Part shown: piece after piece, positions 56,232 to 64,000 of the stretch
Numbering within the stretch: position 1 is the first letter of the stretch
Layout: each line of letters opens with the position of its first letter
Source of the DNA: JAMXLO01 sp963850535
Lineage (GTDB): Bacteria; Pseudomonadota; Alphaproteobacteria; Acetobacterales; Acetobacteraceae
Reading direction: 5' to 3'
Assembly (NCBI GenBank): GCA_963850535.1
Contig: CAWKMC010000039.1
Span: forward strand, 281,052-345,051
DNA length: 64,000 nt
Position numbers and translations under genes: made by a program
Notes under the pieces: model-generated
What the model was told of the DNA's origin: nothing
Seen by the model: the letters and a program-made list of their open reading frames with translations, nothing else
The model's database searches: none

Positions 56232-57845
56232 ATGTACGACGTCGTCGTCGTTGGTGGTGGCCACAACGGCCTGGTCTGCTCCACTTATCTGGCGATGGCG
56301 GGTCTGAAGGTGCTCGTGCTGGATCAGCGTGCCGTCGTGGGCGGTGCCGCAGTCACCGAGGAGTTCAGCCCGGGCTTTTCCAACTCGGTTGCCGCCTACA
56401 CCGTCTCGCTGTTGAACCCGAAGATCATTCGCGACCTGGATCTGGCGGGCCATGGCTTGCGCATTGTGCAGCGTCCGATTGCCAACTTCCTGCCACTGGA
56501 TGACGGCCGCTTCCTGAAAGTCGGTAGTAACCGAACCAAACAGGAGGTCGCCAAGTTCTCGACGCGAGACGCAGATCGTCTCGATGATTATCAAAAGCGT
56601 CTGGAAGCTGCCGCCGAGGTGCTGCGCACCGTCGTGCTGGAGACGCCACCCAATGTTGTCGCTGGCGCTCCATTCACGGCGATTGTCGAGATGTTCAAGC
56701 TCGGCAAGACGGCCAACAGAATTCGCTCCCTCGGAATCGAATTTCAGCGGGACCTGCTCGATCTCTTCACAGCCTCCGCGGGTGATTTCCTCGATGGCTG
56801 GTTCGAGAGCGCACCGATCAAGGCTGCTTTCGGCTTCGATGGCATCGTTGGCAACTATGCGAGCCCTTATGCGCCGGGCTCGGCTTATGTACTCCTGCAT
56901 CATTGCTTCGGCGAGGTGAACGGCAGGAAAGGTGTCTGGGGCCACGCTATCGGCGGAATGGGTGCGATCACCCAGGCAATGGCGAAAGCCGCATCGGGCC
57001 ACGGTGTCGATATCAGATTGTCGACACGGGTGCGCCGTGTCCTGGTGGAGAAAAACCGCGCCGTCGGTGTGGAAACGGATAAAGGCGAGACAATACGTAC
57101 CGCAGCCGTGGCAGCAGCGATCAATCCTAAACTTCTCTACCTCCGCCTCGTCGATCCGCTTGCTTTGCCCGACCAATTTCGGCAGCGGATGCAAATGTGG
57201 CGCTGCGGTTCCGGCACGTTTCGCATGAACGTCGCACTCGCTGAATTGCCGGATTTCTCTGCGTTGCCGGGTCGCGCGTGTGCCGAGCATCATGCGTCGG
57301 GCATCATTATCGCCCCAAGCCTTGCCTACATGGAGCAGGCCTATTTTGACGCGCGCTTATTTGGCTGGTCGCGCAGACCCATTGTCGAGTTGGTGATTCC
57401 ATCCACGCTCGATGACACGCTCGCGCCACCTGGACTGCACGTTGCAAGCTTGTTCTGTCAGCATGTGGCGCCGCAACTGCCCGACGGCGCGTCATGGGAT
57501 GATCATCGCGATACTGTTGCCGACCTTATGATCGAGACGGTCGATCGTTATGCACCCAATTTCCGGCGCTCGGTCCTTGCACGTCAGGCCTTGTCTCCGC
57601 TCGACCTGGAAAGGACGTTCGGTCTGGTCGGTGGCGATATCTTCCATGGTGCTCTCGATCTCGGGCAGCTTTTCTCCGCGCGTCCGATGCTGGGTCACGC
57701 CGACTATCGCGGCCCGATCCCGGGTTTATATTTATGCGCCTCGGGAGCCCATCCGGGAGGTGGCGTCACCGGTGCGCCCGGTCATAACGCGGCGCGCGAA
57801 ATACTTCGCGACTTCCACCGTCGGCGTCTGCGCCGGGTGCCGTAG
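56232..57845 (+). CDS. FAD-dependent oxidoreductase of the phytoene-dehydrogenase/PYROXD2 type
   Basis: The 537-residue protein opens YDVVVVGGGHNGLVCSTYLA (FAD-binding dinucleotide fold), LDQRAVVGGAAVTEEFSPGF, and near the C-terminus GPIPGLYLCASGAHPGGGV and APGHNAAREI, matching the NAD(P)/FAD amine-oxidase-like group close to PYROXD2. ATG 56232 is chosen at the Rossmann start. It lies 25 bases after lhr. The substrate is unknown, and carotenoid genes are not nearby, so a carotenoid role is unlikely. Confidence 0.9.
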   Translation: MYDVVVVGGGHNGLVCSTYLAMAGLKVLVLDQRAVVGGAAVTEEFSPGFSNSVAAYTVSLLNPKIIRDLDLAGHGLRIVQRPIANFLPLDDGRFLKVGSNRTKQEVAKFSTRDADRLDDYQKRLEAAAEVLRTVVLETPPNVVAGAPFTAIVEMFKLGKTANRIRSLGIEFQRDLLDLFTASAGDFLDGWFESAPIKAAFGFDGIVGNYASPYAPGSAYVLLHHCFGEVNGRKGVWGHAIGGMGAITQAMAKAASGHGVDIRLSTRVRRVLVEKNRAVGVETDKGETIRTAAVAAAINPKLLYLRLVDPLALPDQFRQRMQMWRCGSGTFRMNVALAELPDFSALPGRACAEHHASGIIIAPSLAYMEQAYFDARLFGWSRRPIVELVIPSTLDDTLAPPGLHVASLFCQHVAPQLPDGASWDDHRDTVADLMIETVDRYAPNFRRSVLARQALSPLDLERTFGLVGGDIFHGALDLGQLFSARPMLGHADYRGPIPGLYLCASGAHPGGGVTGAPGHNAAREILRDFHRRRLRRVP

Positions 57846-57931
57846 ATTACCGATGGCCACTCTGCTTGCGCCGCCGTAGTTGCTAAGCTTCGCTCGCTCG
57901 AGCCGCGCAATCACCATGCAAGAGGGGTATC

Positions 57932-59470
57932 ATGTTCGCAAACCCAGATGCAGCCCAACTGGTCGAACTCGCCGCCTCCATCAATCTGCACCTCAGCCAC
58001 AAGGAAGCGGAACTCTATCTGCCTTTCATTCTCGATGCTCTGCGGGGACTGGATGCGTTTGTGCAATTGCGCGCTGAGGAGGCCAAGCCGCCACTGCTGT
58101 TTCCTGAGCGTAGCCCGGGCCATCGGCCGTTGCTTAGCGAGGACCGTTATCAGGCCTGGCTCTGGAAGTGCGCGATCGGCGGCACCGATCGCGGCTTGTT
58201 GGCGGGGAAGACGGTCAGCTTCAAGGACCACGTCAGCGTGGCGGGCATTCCGCAAGTGTTCACATCGCAGGCGCTGGAAGGGTTTGTTCCCGATGTGGAT
58301 GCGACCATCGTCACTCGTGTGCTGGCGGCCGGTGGCAAGGTGGTCGGCAAGCACATGATGAACGGGTTCATGGGCGACTATGGCAAACCACTCAATCCGC
58401 ATAACCCGCAGCGGATTACCGGCGGATCCTCGTCTGGTTCTGCGGCGGCACTGGCCGCGGGCGAAGTCGATATTTCATTCGGTGGTGACCAGGGCGGCTC
58501 GATCCGGCTACCCGCCGCGTTTTGCGGCGTCGTCGGGCTGAAGCCGAGTTTTGGCCTGGTGTCGCACTTTGCTTGCGGCTTTGCAGCCGAGCCCAGCGTA
58601 GACCATGTCGGCCCGATGGCACGCTCGGTTTCGGAGGTTGCGGCGGCCCTTCAGGCGGTGGCCGGCTACGACGACAATGACCCGCGTCAGCGCCGTAGCA
58701 TCCCCGAGAGCATCGACGCACTGTCTGATCTGGATGGCGGTGTGCGAGGTGTACGGATCGGCATCCTCGAGGAAGGCTTCGCCGAACCGATAGAACCAGG
58801 TGTCGCCGAAGGCGTCATGACTGCCGTATCTACGCTGGAGCGGTTGGGTGCGGAGGTCAGCCGCATCTCGGTGCCGCAGCATGCGCAGATCGACAGCGTG
58901 TATGCCGCTCTGGTGCTCGAGGGTACGCAGGCGATCCACGACGTGGGCTTCTTCGGTGTCGGTGCGAAAGCCTACTATCCCACCTCGGTCATCACCGCGA
59001 TCGACCGGATGTGGCGCCAGCACGGTGACATGCTGCCGCCGCGTACGAAGGTCAACCACCTGATCGCCGAGTTGTCGCGCCGCAATTACCATGGCGGCGT
59101 CTACGCCAAGGCGCACAACGTGCGACCCGCTTATGTCGCCGCGTTTGACCGGGCGCTGGCCAGGGTCGACGTGCTGGCGCTGCCGACCGTGCGCAACATC
59201 GCACCACTGGTGGAGGAAGAGCCGACCGACCCGACCGAGTCGATTTTGGCAAATCTCCGGCGCAATTGGATGGTGCTGCCGATGGCCTACAACACGAAGC
59301 CAACGAACTACACGGGCCATCCGGCACTTGCCGTGCCGTGCGGCAAGCTGGACGGTCTGCCGATCAGCCTGCAACTCGTCGGCAATTTCCTGGCTGAACC
59401 ACTGCTGCTGCGGGTCGCGTATGCGTATCAGAAGGCGGTGGATTGGGACGCAATCACCGGCATTGCTTGA
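57932..59470 (+). CDS. Amidase signature family enzyme
   Basis: The 512-residue amidase has the Ser-cisSer-Lys triad: Lys in GKTVSFKDHVSV, the Ser-rich loop ITGGSSSGSAAALAAG, and the nucleophile region GGDQGGSIRLPAAFCGVVG. An AGAGGGG box precedes the ATG. It hydrolyses carboxylic amides in the cytoplasm. The substrate is not inferable. The long N-terminal helical part (1-95) resembles acetamidase/indoleacetamide-type members. It is the last core gene before tRNA-Thr. Confidence 0.92.
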   Translation: MFANPDAAQLVELAASINLHLSHKEAELYLPFILDALRGLDAFVQLRAEEAKPPLLFPERSPGHRPLLSEDRYQAWLWKCAIGGTDRGLLAGKTVSFKDHVSVAGIPQVFTSQALEGFVPDVDATIVTRVLAAGGKVVGKHMMNGFMGDYGKPLNPHNPQRITGGSSSGSAAALAAGEVDISFGGDQGGSIRLPAAFCGVVGLKPSFGLVSHFACGFAAEPSVDHVGPMARSVSEVAAALQAVAGYDDNDPRQRRSIPESIDALSDLDGGVRGVRIGILEEGFAEPIEPGVAEGVMTAVSTLERLGAEVSRISVPQHAQIDSVYAALVLEGTQAIHDVGFFGVGAKAYYPTSVITAIDRMWRQHGDMLPPRTKVNHLIAELSRRNYHGGVYAKAHNVRPAYVAAFDRALARVDVLALPTVRNIAPLVEEEPTDPTESILANLRRNWMVLPMAYNTKPTNYTGHPALAVPCGKLDGLPISLQLVGNFLAEPLLLRVAYAYQKAVDWDAITGIA

Positions 59471-59557
59471 TGCTACGCGGGGCAGATCCCTAGAGAGAGC
59501 CTGTAGCTTGCGTGACGTCTCGCAAAACGCTACGAAACCGCTTCTGATCGCTCCGGC

Positions 59558-59632
59558 GCTGCTGTAGCTCAGTGGTAGAGCACCCCCTTGGTAAGGGGGA
59601 GGTCGTCAGTTCAATCCTGACCAGCAGCACCA
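59558..59632 (+). tRNA. tRNA-Thr (anticodon GGT)
   Basis: A 75-base cloverleaf: the acceptor stem GCTGCTG pairs with CAGCAGC (59622-59628), discriminator A, encoded CCA at 59630-59632. D-arm TAGCTCAGTGGTAGAGC, anticodon stem CCCCC/GGGGG around TTGGTAA (anticodon GGT), T-arm with GTTCAATCC. It reads ACC codons. An integrase gene begins 52 bases downstream on the opposite strand, so the tRNA 3' end is the likely attachment site. Confidence 0.97.
59600..59632 (+). other. Probable attachment site (attL) in the tRNA-Thr 3' end
   Basis: Tyrosine-recombinase elements commonly integrate at the T-arm and 3' end of a tRNA gene, with the integrase next to it, as here. The matching repeat (attR) is not found by eye between 59633 and 64000, so the right end should lie beyond the window. 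The exact core is not defined. Confidence 0.55.
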
Positions 59633-59684
59633 TGAAAACATTGGATAATCATGCGATCTGCTTCTCGTTTTCTCGGCCACTTGC

Positions 59685-60889
59685 CTAGACAACGCATCGG
59701 CCGCGAACTCGCAGCCACTCCGGCGAATGGTGGCCATAAACCCGCTCGATCATTTCTTTGCTGTTCGCCAGGAACTTCGCGACCATCTCGAATGGCACAC
59801 CACGTTGTACCATCCATGTAGCGGCCGTGTGCCGAAGCAAATGTGGGGTTACCCACGGCAGCTTCGCTCGTTTTGCTGCTGCCTGAAAACCCTGCTTGAT
59901 CGATAGGATGGGCTTTCCACGGTATTCGATCACTCTGGCGATTGTCGCAGTGTCGGCCGCTCGCAGTAGCTCCAACTTGAGGTCTGCGATTATCGGCACT
60001 GTCGCGCGGCGTTTCCTTCCCCGACCTCGACCTAAGGCAATGATCCCACGCTGGATGTCCACTTGTCCCCATTCTAGATCGAGGATTGCCCCGGCTCTTG
60101 ATGCCGTATAAAGCGCGAGAGCAATGAAAAGCCGAACGTGTGGACTTGCAGCACAATCCAACAGCCGATCTGCCTCATCCCTCGTGAGCCATCGATCACG
60201 AGGTGGCGGAGATTTTCTGGACGCTCGACGTAGGGGGCCACCGTTATCCATCTTTTTCGCACGCCCCATGCCAATGCCGCTCGAAGCGTTCCAAGTTCAC
60301 GTATCAATGTTCCGTCCGAAAGCTCCCGTCGGTTTCTTCGGTAACGGGCTGCCGCGCCACCGGCCCCGTTCCGGCGCCGCGTCTGGACGTAACCCTGCAC
60401 CTGTTCGGCGCCCAGCAAGTCGGCCGGCAGGTCACCGAGATGGGTTTTCAGCGTGGCGCAATCGTATCTGATGCTGCTGCTGTAAACTTTTGGTTGCCGG
60501 TCTGACAAATACCCATCGAGGATTTCGCCTATCGTTGGCGCAGATGGCGGCGGTGGTGTTTCCCTTCCCGCTACAAATTCCGCTAAGAAGCGACGTGCTT
60601 CCGCCGCGATTTCTGTCCGGCACGAAATCCGATGTGCGCTGCCAGCTTCCCACCATTGGACGTAGTATCGCTTACCCCTGCGTGCGAGAGAGTATTTTGG
60701 TTGCTCAGCCCTTGGACGCGGCATTGGCGCCTCTCGGTACTCACTCACATCATCGGGTCTCAATCTGATCAAGCTACCGATCCGGACGGCAGGCAAATCC
60801 CCCTTCTGGATCAGGTTGTATATGTGTTGTTTGGAGCAATCCCAGATCGCAGCTAGTTGCGCCACAGTCAGGCGGGGTTCAATTTCCAT
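59685..60889 (-). pseudogene. Tyrosine recombinase with N-terminal excisionase-like HTH, frameshifted
   Basis: Residues 1-53 (TVAQLAAIWDCSKQHIYNLI, LPAVRIGSLIRLRPDDVSEY) are an excisionase-type HTH_17 domain. An integrase arm and core-binding region follows (YSLARRGKRYYVQWWEAGS, LGTLRAALAWGVRKRW). After VERPE the frame shifts in a run of A (plus-strand T 60213-60216); one missing base would restore EKSPPPRDRWLTRDEADRLL. The catalytic domain then has Arg in TASRAGAILDLEW, HxxR in TPHLLRHTAATWM and Tyr in IERVYGHHSPEW. As written, the protein is split before the catalytic domain. Confidence 0.85.
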
Positions 60890-61263
60890 CGCACTCTCGC
60901 ATAAGCCGCTACAGAGCGGAACGATTCGACCGTGTCTGGTGCTCCACCGCTGTCACTCCACCGGGTAGCAGATCAGGTAAATGCTGTGTACCCTTCACCA
61001 ATCTCGATGTCTGGGGCTCAGACGGTTAATCAGCCGGTCACGTCAACATGCATTCCTTCTCGCTAAGCGTGGGAGAGATAGGCGATCGGAAGCAATGATC
61101 ACACGTCAGTACGACGGGCTTTCTGAACCTCATCGGTGCGGCTCACAACACACCGGCTCTGGTATCTGCGGCCCATTGCAACTGCGGATGCTGTGCTACT
61201 ATCCAGGGATGCCGCTATCGCCGCCCGCGTGAGACTCCCTCTATCGAATTCGATCCGAAGGAT
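60890..61263. other. Integrase upstream region, no recognised gene
   Basis: These 374 bases contain the integrase promoter side and an open frame (about 61095-61232) with a plausible ATG but no recognisable product. The frame of the next gene is open upstream from 61099 without an ATG, so a disrupted N-terminal part of that gene may lie here. I see no hairpin terminator or RNA. Confidence 0.35.
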
Positions 61264-62184
61264 GTGTTTGCTGGTTACCTCACTGTGACAACGATGTGCT
61301 GGCCGAACTGGCCGGATCGAAGACCTCGTCTAGCCACGATCGGCGCCGACTTGGTTGCCGCCGTTGGTGATCAGTATGCCGAGTTTCTGTCTAAGGTAGA
61401 TCGCACCCTTGCATTTCATAGGGTCCCACCACCAGAGGCGCTTCCGTACATAATCGGTGAGTGTGCAAAGGATGCCGCTCATCGGGAACTGCTGGTCAGG
61501 TTTGTCGAGGAACTGGCGCTACCGGCGATAGACGGACGCGAATTGAGCGTTGCGGCGCGGTTCTGGGGACGCATGATAATTTCGTCTGACCGAGGCTGCC
61601 CCCCGGAAGCGTTCATTTGGCATAATCTGATCAAGCCGGTTGGCGGCTGGCATGCAATGGCGGATGGTCCTTCATTCGAGAAAATCCGGCAGGACATCTC
61701 TGACGCAATCCGTGGCCATCCGATGCTGGCGGGGCTGAGCTCTTACCTTATCGCAACAACCTTTGACCACCACAAGGATATAACCCAGTCACTTAACACC
61801 ACGTATCGGATCATATCAGCAACGTTTGATCATCTAAAAGTAAGCAGTGTGGATTGGCTAAAGACGCGACTCCCACTTTGGCACCCCGTTGCGCCTTTGT
61901 GGGCTGGTCTATTGGCCGAGGCGGACTGCTGGTGTCAGGCTCTACTCGACATTGATAACCTTGAGCAGGTCGCTTTCGATGTGTTCGACTTGAAAGAGCG
62001 TCGCGCGCGTCTGCTGGCCTATGCGGCTTGGTTCGCTCAATTTGTTGTCGACAAGGAGCGACCTGAACAAGTCCGTCGGAAGCGCGACCGGATCGTTCAG
62101 TTCCCCGCCACAGTTCGGCCGGTTAAACCCTGCTTACGCCCTCTCGCACCGCGAGCATTAGCGGTGGCGCGCCACTACCGATAG
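61264..62184 (+). CDS. Hypothetical protein of the integrative element
   Basis: The roughly 306-residue protein is mainly helical, with segments such as EALPYIIGECAKDAAHRELL, VAARFWGRMIISSDRGCPPE and LWAGLLAEADCWCQALLDID, ending in a basic tail (VRRKRDRIVQF). I recognise no family or catalytic motif. GTG 61264 is a weak start: the frame continues open upstream (SIEFDPKDVFAGY), so the true start may be earlier, or the N-terminus may be damaged. It lies between the integrase and a decayed gene. Confidence 0.5.
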   Translation: MFAGYLTVTTMCWPNWPDRRPRLATIGADLVAAVGDQYAEFLSKVDRTLAFHRVPPPEALPYIIGECAKDAAHRELLVRFVEELALPAIDGRELSVAARFWGRMIISSDRGCPPEAFIWHNLIKPVGGWHAMADGPSFEKIRQDISDAIRGHPMLAGLSSYLIATTFDHHKDITQSLNTTYRIISATFDHLKVSSVDWLKTRLPLWHPVAPLWAGLLAEADCWCQALLDIDNLEQVAFDVFDLKERRARLLAYAAWFAQFVVDKERPEQVRRKRDRIVQFPATVRPVKPCLRPLAPRALAVARHYR

Positions 62185-62370
62185 CGACCGCTGGTCGTAG
62201 GCCGACGCGGCGCTTCTCTACCGGTCGGTGTGGCGCAGACCTCACCGGTGTGGTCGGTCTATCGCCAACAAAACCGTGGACCTCCAGGTGTTGACCGATC
62301 ATATCGCACAGCGCGCCCGCACTCGATGGGTGCGGCAGTCGCGAGCTATCAGTGATGGATAGGATATAGC

Positions 62371-62640
62371 ATGAACAATTCAGCGACCATTACGTGAGCA
62401 CGGATACAAGAAGGATATGCCGTACGCTTCAAGGCGGACCAAACCGAGTTCAACGCAGTCTTGGCTGGACTGCGCCAGTTGTAGCAGGCGCTGGAGAGTT
62501 CGGACGACGTTGCGGCGTACGATGAAGACATCCTGACCAAGGGCGGGGCCAGCAGGCGATCAGCGTTGACCAGATCGACGATCTTTGCATGAGGCTCAAC
62601 ACGGACGATGACCCAGGGACGGCAAAGTCTATCCATGGGG
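62371..62640 (+). pseudogene. Decayed small gene in the integrative element
   Basis: Starting at ATG 62371 the same frame reads NNSATIT, a TGA stop (62395), then YAVRFKADQTEFNAVLAGLR, a TAG stop (62482) in place of a likely CAG, then QALESSDDVAAYDEDILTKG. It shifts frame near 62548 to continue QQAISVDQIDDLCMRLNTDD. The pieces join into a coherent acidic small protein of about 85 residues. The two stops and a frameshift show real decay rather than a single sequence error. Confidence 0.6.
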
Positions 62641-62764
62641 GTTCGCGGGTGATGTTCGATCTGTGGTATCGGGCATTGAAGGGAGGAGGTGTCGCGGCTG
62701 AAGATGCGAGCCGCACAGACCCCATAGCTCATGACACGGCAGGTCATCAACGCTCTGACCGAGC

Positions 62765-63964
62765 TTGCGGTTTGCGGCGGAAACGAACGAGGCGCGACGC
62801 AGTGCGGCCACGTCAGCTAACCGGTCGCACGGGCGGCGCCGATTTTGGCACAGCAACGACCGTTTGAAGTGGGTGCCAACCAATCCCTGGCTGGAGGAAA
62901 TCGCAGAAGAGGTGAAGAGACCAAAGCGGCCTCGCAGCGTTCGGCGAGTAGCCGAACCACCATCGTCATCGCTGATCAGTTTCAGCGAACCACCTCCACT
63001 CGACGATGACCATGTCGTCCGCGTCGTGTTCGATGATCGACCAGACTGGCCTCCTCACCCAGTCCGCGCAGGGTCATACAAGCCACGGCGCTGGGGCTAC
63101 TACCCGTCGCACGCGATAGCCGGTGATGAAGTGCCCAGTGATGTCGAGTATCGCTACAACACGGTCGAAGCAGCGACGACCGGGGCGCTGCAATATCTGA
63201 AGCCCTACTGGGATGACGGTTCCGCACTGGTGATCCACAATGGCGTCCGGGTATCGAACATGCCGGCCAATGCTGTGATTACCGGTTCACCGGGTTATCG
63301 CGCTCGGATTGATGCCGGCCTCTATGACATGGGCCTGGAGCAACTTCAGGCGCTCCATTTGCAAAGCGAGCGCCAGTTCGAAGCCCAGGCCGAACAGATC
63401 GCCATAAATTACGAGATTCCACTCGGTCAGTTGGTACACGCCTTCCACTTGCTTTGGGAGAAACTGCCCAGACGATCACGGCCGAAGATGAACGACTTCC
63501 TGGACGAGATGATGCCAAAGGTAAGCAAGCGAACGCGTGAGCGTCATCTCCGAGCGTTCCTTATCGTTTCATCTGAAGACTGGCCTGCCATCCTTTCGAC
63601 TACCGAAGTCGAGATCACCGGAATGGGGTCAATCCTGGAGGCTGCCCGCAGATACGCCGAACCGACAGCGCCGAAAAGGCCAAAGAAGACGCCAATGAAG
63701 CAGCGGTATGTGGAGCTACGGAACCTCGTGTACGCCCGGAGATATGAGGACGCCCGACGCCTCGTGCTCCGCTTCGATGGAGAGGACGACCCTGAAGGGA
63801 GGCTGCCGATGAAGAGGCGCAATGAACGTCAGAGTGTCGTTGATGCCGAAGGTGTACCCGGACCGCGTGCCGGTCGGCGGCGTAACCGTTGCGATCTGCG
63901 GCGTCACTACGGTCCCGTGCTGGCCGCATCCTCCGCCTTCAGGAACGTTAGGCGGGTGGGCTAA
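62765..63964 (+). CDS. Hypothetical protein of the integrative element
   Basis: An open frame of up to 399 residues. The coherent part seems to start near WVPTNPWLEEIAEEVKRPKR (about 62870), with the first 35 residues poor in coding character. It has a Pro/Arg-rich region, a mixed domain (WGYYPSHAIAGDEVPSDVEY, ALQYLKPYWDDGSALVIHNG) and a helical domain (LVHAFHLLWEKLPRRSRPKM, RTRERHLRAFLIV). No family recognised. The last 50 residues are Arg-rich and may run past the true end. Confidence 0.5.
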   Translation: MRFAAETNEARRSAATSANRSHGRRRFWHSNDRLKWVPTNPWLEEIAEEVKRPKRPRSVRRVAEPPSSSLISFSEPPPLDDDHVVRVVFDDRPDWPPHPVRAGSYKPRRWGYYPSHAIAGDEVPSDVEYRYNTVEAATTGALQYLKPYWDDGSALVIHNGVRVSNMPANAVITGSPGYRARIDAGLYDMGLEQLQALHLQSERQFEAQAEQIAINYEIPLGQLVHAFHLLWEKLPRRSRPKMNDFLDEMMPKVSKRTRERHLRAFLIVSSEDWPAILSTTEVEITGMGSILEAARRYAEPTAPKRPKKTPMKQRYVELRNLVYARRYEDARRLVLRFDGEDDPEGRLPMKRRNERQSVVDAEGVPGPRAGRRRNRCDLRRHYGPVLAASSAFRNVRRVG

Positions 63965-64000
63965 ATGCCCACCCGTCCAGTCAATCGTTCTTGGGGAACC

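Larger units (their letters stand above)
59633..64000. mobile_element. Left end of a tRNA-Thr integrative element
   Basis: From the tRNA to the edge, the content changes from conserved metabolism to an integrase, unrecognised proteins and decayed reading frames with irregular spacing. These are signs of a genomic island or integrative element. No conjugation, phage structural, resistance or defence gene is visible in this first 4.4 kb. The right boundary is outside the window. Confidence 0.7.

Noticed and set aside
59611..60156. Open frame overlapping tRNA-Thr and the integrase 3' half
   Set aside because: It is a shifted reading of the integrase catalytic domain and runs into the tRNA gene.
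63823..64000. Possible small plus-strand gene at the right edge
   Set aside because: It has an ATG and a weak AGAGG box, but overlaps the 399-codon frame and an equally plausible minus-strand frame. It is cut by the edge, so it cannot be decided here.

Overview
The window looks like chromosomal DNA of a GC-rich alphaproteobacterium, most likely in or near the Rhodospirillales/Acetobacterales (an inference from gene content, not a marker gene). Supporting signs are clpS-clpA, a polyhydroxybutyrate phasin, a D-Ala-D-Ala carboxypeptidase with a SPOR tail, CYP153-like and phenylacetyl-CoA-epoxidase-like genes, NMT1-type ABC transport and ATGA/GTGA/TGATG start-stop overlaps.

Layout. 1-2.8 kb: an aldo/keto reductase (cut by the edge), a glutathionyl-hydroquinone reductase, a DUF1194 protein and an S24-type repressor-like regulator whose catalytic Ser is Phe. 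2.9-13.7 kb: hydantoinase/oxoprolinase subunits hyuA and hyuB lie on either side of a stressosome-type module (RsbR, RsbS, RsbT, an ATPase-PP2C fusion, two hybrid histidine kinases and a lone receiver). 13.8-17.4 kb: a PrpF-type isomerase, a broken M20 peptidase, a PaaI-type thioesterase and a PopZ-like/membrane protein. 17.5-28 kb (+): a long run with alcohol dehydrogenase, an NMT1-type ABC importer, a Gfo/Idh/MocA oxidoreductase, paaC, paaD, RidA, an alpha/beta hydrolase, an ABM-fold protein, a TauD dioxygenase, an OB-fold protein and an SCP-x-type thiolase. 28-34.6 kb: a MetF-like protein, an HTH-methyltransferase, a CYP153-like P450, paaB, paaA and DUF29 on the minus strand, then an acyl-CoA dehydrogenase. 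Together 17.5-34.6 kb reads as a catabolic island for an unknown CoA-activated compound.

34.6-46.5 kb is housekeeping: a GlcG/HbpS-like protein, ClpA, ClpS, phasin, DacF-like carboxypeptidase, RpiA, methionine aminopeptidase, cupin, RadC, a lytic transglycosylase, an MFS transporter and OxyR. 46.8-50.6 kb is a compact DUF1800-DUF1501-NHL unit with no visible export signals. Then come a universal stress protein, the long helicase Lhr (frameshifted), an FAD oxidoreductase and an amidase. At 59.56 kb a tRNA-Thr(GGT) gene marks the left end of an integrative element: a frameshifted tyrosine recombinase with an N-terminal excisionase-like HTH, then unknown and decayed genes to the right edge.

Six genes outside the element (rsbS, M20 peptidase, paaC, ABM protein, MFS transporter, lhr) are each broken by what reads as exactly one extra base. 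Removing that base restores a family-typical junction in every case. This points either to insertion-type sequence errors or to recent mutations, and affects how these genes should be read.
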